DNA from: Euprymna scolopes
Lineage: Eukaryota > Mollusca > Cephalopoda > Sepiida > Sepiolidae
Direction: 5' to 3'
DNA: 24,531 bases
Assembly (NCBI GenBank): GCA_024364805.1
Contig: CM044487.1
Location: forward strand, 77,321,004-77,345,534
The position numbers were made by a program, and so were the translations under genes. Position 1 is the stretch's first letter; every line of letters begins with the position of its first letter. Shown one piece after another: positions 21,306 to 24,531 of this stretch. The notes below the pieces were generated by a model. It made no database searches. It was not told the DNA's origin and saw only the letters and a program-made list of their open reading frames with translations.

Positions 21306-21438
21306 TAATGTAATGTTCTAGTAAATCGATCACCCATTTTAGAACCACTCGACGTTTATAGGCTAAATTTGGCAAATTTAGCCTATAAACGTCAAGTGGT
21401 TCTAAAATGGGTGATCGATTTACTAGAACATTACATTA
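21306..21438. mobile_element. TA-flanked palindromic element (MITE-like), 66-bp arms
   Basis: Arms 21306-21371 and 21373-21438 are reverse complements around a single central base, with one mismatch (ACTCGACG against the complement of CGTCAAGT). Both ends read TAATGTAATG outward in, so the unit could be a 129-bp palindrome inside a TA duplication, as Tc1/mariner-type insertions leave. No coding capacity. The near identity of the arms suggests youth or ongoing homogenisation. Confidence 0.8.
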
Positions 21439-22254
21439 TAAACCAAGCACCAACTAAAAATATTTAGATATTGACTTTAAAAAAGAAATTTGTTTAATAA
21501 TCTGGTAGGCTAGTGTCCATTCGATAATAAACCACTGAAAAAATTGAAAAAAAAAGACAAAATTAAAAAAAAAATACAGAGGGGGTACCTCTTCCATATG
21601 CGTGTGAACTAATTTTAATTTTACAAAATTGTTAGGTGCAAATAGCTTTCAAAACTTTCTATTTAATGCATAAGAATGTGCTAAGAATTTCAAAGCTAGA
21701 AAAAAATTTCTATTTGGCAGTTTAAATGCTTCTAAATTTCAATGTTCCACAAAGTCAGTTAAATTTTTTTTTTTTAACTATTAACAAAGGATTAAAATTG
21801 CTTGTTTATGAATGTGAAGTCTGGTGGATTTAATTTTATCAAATACATTTTCAAATAAGGTATTTACAATTTTTATTTATTTTACGCTATTGTACTGTTT
21901 TAAATCAATAATAAATTTTAAAAATATGTAAGTCACATAGCAACAAGAAAAATTTACATGCTAGAAGTGGTCACATCAGTTTATTAATATAGAAATTAGA
22001 GATTTTAATTATCAAACTTTATGGATGAATAGCAAGGAGACCTGACATTGCCTCGGATTGAATGAGGATCAATGAATGTTTCACAATTCCAATGTTTTTA
22101 TTGTCATCAAAATCAGTGAAATTTTAAAATCAAATCGATTGATTGCCTACTCTAGTTTGGGACTTATCATGGTGTAATGAGAGGAAGCTTTACATGCCTT
22201 CCCACAGTGGCTTAATCCACAATACATTGTAGTCTACATTGCTACATTCTGTAG
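21439..22254. other. Spacer, nothing recognised
   Basis: AT-rich, no supported gene or named repeat. Confidence 0.55.
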
Positions 22255-22377
22255 AGAACCTACTGTTGATTTTATGAAATTATTTTATATATAACTAGCA
22301 GGGGTTACCCGGCGTTGCCTGGGTGATCGGCCCCTTCCCACTCCGAGGGGTAATAAAAAAAGTCACCCCTCTGGATT

Positions 22378-22690
22378 TACATGCTTGGTGCCGGCCTCCC
22401 CCCTTAAGGGAGAGATAATCCCCCCCCCCAAGGAAAAAAGTCACCTCCTCCTGGCCTCTTCGCCCCCCCCACCCTTGGGGGGGGGGACACCGGCTCCCTC
22501 CTTTGGGGGGAGAAACTGCCAAGCTCCCCCCTTTCGGGTGAGAAAATGCCAGGCTTCCCCTTTTGGTGGGGGGATGGTGGCCAGCTCCCCCTGCTTGCCC
22601 GTAGGTGGGTGGAGGATCGGACGCCCTTCCGTTAGGAACTCACCCTTGGGGGGAGGTGGAAGGAAAGGGTATAGCCCCTCCCCGCTTCGG
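22378..22690. repeat. Array of C-run/G-run hairpins, period about 35-40 bp
   Basis: At least six units of the form GGCTCCC..CCTTT.GGGGGGAGAAA follow one another: near 22395, 22480, 22495-22515, 22525-22545, 22552-22575, and 22640-22660. Each unit has a C run, a TT(T) turn and a complementary G run, so each can fold back. Neighbouring linkers share AA.TGCCA.GCT. The proline/glycine frames over it on both strands are by-products. Confidence 0.75.
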
Positions 22691-22724
22691 ATAGGATTTA
22701 ATAAACAAATAGAATTTAAAAAAA

Positions 22725-22802
22725 AAGTAGAATCGATCAGGATCGAACACGCAAACTAACGGTTAACAGTTTAGTATGCATACCAGAATTACTCTTACCT
22801 TT
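22725..22802 (-). repeat. tRNA-like segment (minus strand) inside the Helitron-like element
   Basis: On the minus strand GGTAAGAGTAATTCTGG resembles a tRNA D-arm/box A region, and GTGTTCGATCCTG resembles box B, with an AAACTGTTAACCGTTAGTTT segment between them that could form an anticodon-like stem. The box spacing is long and the fold is imperfect. Likely SINE-derived rather than a tRNA gene. Confidence 0.4.
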
Positions 22803-23224
22803 AATAAATAAAAAAATAAATAAAACGTTATTTTTTAAAAAGTTAATGGTATACTGTGTGTCTAGGACGGTAGTGAACGTGTGTGTGTGCGCGTGTGCTG
22901 GGAATAGTAGTACTAATAGTCTGTCCTTTGGAGGACAGTGTTTGTTTTCGTGTTGTGTGTACGTGTGTGCGGCTGGTTGTAATGGCGGACGTGGTGTCGG
23001 AGGTTGGATTGTGATGGCTGGTGTAAGTTTAGTAATTTGTAAATGGCAAGTTAGGGAAAAAATAGACCCCTCCAAGATGGACAATAAATAAGGGCATAAT
23101 ATTTTATGGTAAAGTTAATAACGTAGGAACCATAGTTTTTTAGGAGATGTGATTATTGGATTAACCAATCAGAAACCGTCTGTGGCACACACATCTGTTT
23201 TTATAGATAGATAGATAGATAGAT

Positions 23225-23614
23225 TAATGTTTTAAATGCAAAAGTACAAATATCAAGGTTCAATTGTGCTCTAAATAGAGACATCCATTTCAAAGTGCCT
23301 CTGCCTTATCAAAGAACTTACTGTTGATTTTATATGCCGGATCTTTCTGCTTGTGCGGTAATAAAATTTCTCAAATGCACTTGCGATTGTACAAGGGCGT
23401 TAACTTTGGTCAAAATAAGACTGTTCCTTCTTTAATCAAATTTTTTCGATTAACGATTTTTAATAGTTATTGGAGGCATTCCGATACAAAACATATCTAA
23501 GAACACCCCCAGACACAAAGTCCAATTGTGTGAAATTAAAAAGAATTGCCTTAGCCATTTCACAGTGTATAGAAAACGAACTCCCACACACACATACACA
23601 CAAAGGGTCTTTTA
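23225..23614. other. Spacer, nothing recognised
   Basis: Contains 23313-23333, a near copy of 22255-22275 on the far side of the Helitron-like element. No supported gene. Confidence 0.5.
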
Positions 23615-23646
23615 TCTCTCTCTCTCTCTCTCATATATATATAATG

Positions 23647-23731
<85 letters not shown>

Positions 23732-23733
23732 AG
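23615..23733. repeat. Compound palindromic microsatellite (TC)n(TA)n(GA)n
   Basis: Two TC blocks (about 23615-23632 and 23647-23669) flank a short AT block; the second passes into TA (to about 23686) and then GA repeats to 23733 with a short AAGACAGA interruption. TC-TA-GA is self-complementary and can fold into a long hairpin. Confidence 0.95.
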
Positions 23734-24531
23734 CTCATTTACTATCCCCATGGTTGACTTGTATAACCAGTAAGAAACAAACAACAAATAAAACTAGGAA
23801 TGTCTTTAGAGCACTGCAGAAACCACCTCTTTCAGAAGATCGTCCACAAGAATTGTCTCTCTAGGTAGGGGAATCCAAAAGATAGCTCCGCTCTGCACGT
23901 GATCAACAGAAAAATAAAAGGAAGGTAGATTAAGGATATGAAATGAGAGGTGAAAATGGTTGGAATAAGAGAGAGAGTGTGGAAGAGCAGGAAAGAAACA
24001 GAAATAGGTGAAAGAGAGAGGTAACGGAAGAGAGCGAAAGAGAAAAAAGAGTAAAAGAAAAGAGAGGGGTTACAGAGAAAGGGGAAAAGAAAGAGAGAGG
24101 GAGAAGAGATAAAAATGATAGCACATAAAAGAGAAACATGGTGTGTGCGCGCGTGTGTGTAACGAGAGAGAAAGAAAGAGAGGGATAATGAGAGAGATGA
24201 ATGAGCATTCCGCATCCGTAGTCTTAAGACTTGTTTACATGATGTAATAACAGAGGAGAGTGAATAGAAGAAAAGTCAGCCTATCAAATAAAATTATTTC
24301 TAGCAATTAAAATCAATCGATAAGTGGAAAAAAATCGTAAATAAATAGAAATAAACAAATCAAAGCAGCTGTGTTTTGATGTGTCAGAGTGAAAGGAAAT
24401 AGCAGCAGCAGTGGCTCAAGTGGAAACGGTATGATTGCCAACTGAAGAAATGACAATGTTATGCTGAGTGGAGAGAAATAATAACGGGGAACAAAGGAAG
24501 AAAGCAAAGTAGAGAAAGTGAAGAATATTGG
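23734..24531. other. Spacer with purine-biased plus strand
   Basis: Between about 23940 and 24210 the plus strand is largely A and G (GAGAGA, AAAGAAA and similar), with a short GTGTGCGCGCGTGTGT insert near 24142-24158. The serine/leucine/phenylalanine frames on the minus strand are its shadow. No gene recognised to the end of the window. Confidence 0.65.

Larger units (their letters stand above)
22295..23224 (-). mobile_element. Helitron-like element on the minus strand, about 930 bp
   Basis: Read on the minus strand it begins TCTATCTATCTATCTATAAA (near 23224; the exact start is blurred by the TCTA repeat) and ends GGCAACGCCGGGTAACCCC then TGCTAGT (22294-22298). The end matches the plus-strand element closing at 20549 (AATGCCGGGTACC...GCTAGT). 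It carries a box B-like GTGTTCGATCC at about 22740-22750 (minus strand), in the same relative place as the tRNA-like segment of the 20 kb copy, followed by a long C/G-rich hairpin array. No Rep/helicase gene. Confidence 0.55.

Noticed and set aside
22295-22759. Proline/glycine-rich proteins on both strands
   Set aside because: They are produced by the C-run/G-run hairpin array inside a Helitron-like element; both strands are open for the same compositional reason.
23832-24215. Serine/leucine/phenylalanine-rich frames that look like membrane proteins
   Set aside because: They are the complement of purine-rich low-complexity sequence.

Overview
This window looks like AT-rich, repeat-dense, non-coding DNA from an animal genome. 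The best guess is a cephalopod or other lophotrochozoan mollusc, but that is an inference from overall style and not from a diagnostic gene. Pointers are long CA/TA/GA microsatellites, an assembly gap of N, a Tc1-like transposon, LINE 3' ends, fold-back elements, and a family of short elements that begin TCTATATATA and end CTAGT. I find no convincing host protein gene, rRNA, true tRNA gene or CRISPR array. Almost everything I can name is a mobile element or its wreckage.

Layout. 1-730: remnant of a hAT transposon (BED-finger start joined to a broken hAT C-terminus). 731-2678: AT-rich, little recognisable. 2679-3612: a short hairpin, a GC-richer unclassified repeat, then a palindrome with 155-bp arms. 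3896-4330: a TA-flanked fold-back element of MITE type. 4935-5010: a fragment of the 3.2-3.6 kb palindrome. 5213-5750: a long direct repeat bracketing a segment that ends in poly(A), as expected for a retroposed copy. 6295-7450: two LINE 3' ends of one family in opposite orientation, the second joined to a further 3' tail. 7451-11207: mostly featureless, with one unexplained minus-strand ORF (8599-8820) and a small hairpin (10566-10610). 11208-12340: microsatellite, then TCTATATA-family repeats. 12741-13720: assembly gap. 14260-15830: the best-preserved element, a Tc1/mariner transposon with 204-bp inverted repeats, TA flanks and a nearly whole DD37E transposase carrying one frame break. 16348-16588 and 21306-21438: two near-perfect palindromes. 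16969-17542: two long microsatellites. 18300-18785: third LINE 3' end with a clear C-terminal reading frame. 20000-20740 and 22295-23224: three TCTATATA...CTAGT elements, each with a tRNA-like box B. 23615-24210: TC/TA/GA palindromic microsatellite and a purine-biased stretch.

The genes do not form a pathway. The common theme is mobile DNA. The Tc1-like transposase would act on its own inverted repeats. The fold-back elements flanked by TA could have been moved by related transposases. The LINE ends are dead 5'-truncated copies. The most unusual structures are the TCTATATA...CTAGT elements with tRNA-like segments and, in one copy, an array of C-rich/G-rich hairpins, together with the set of long, nearly mismatch-free palindromes.
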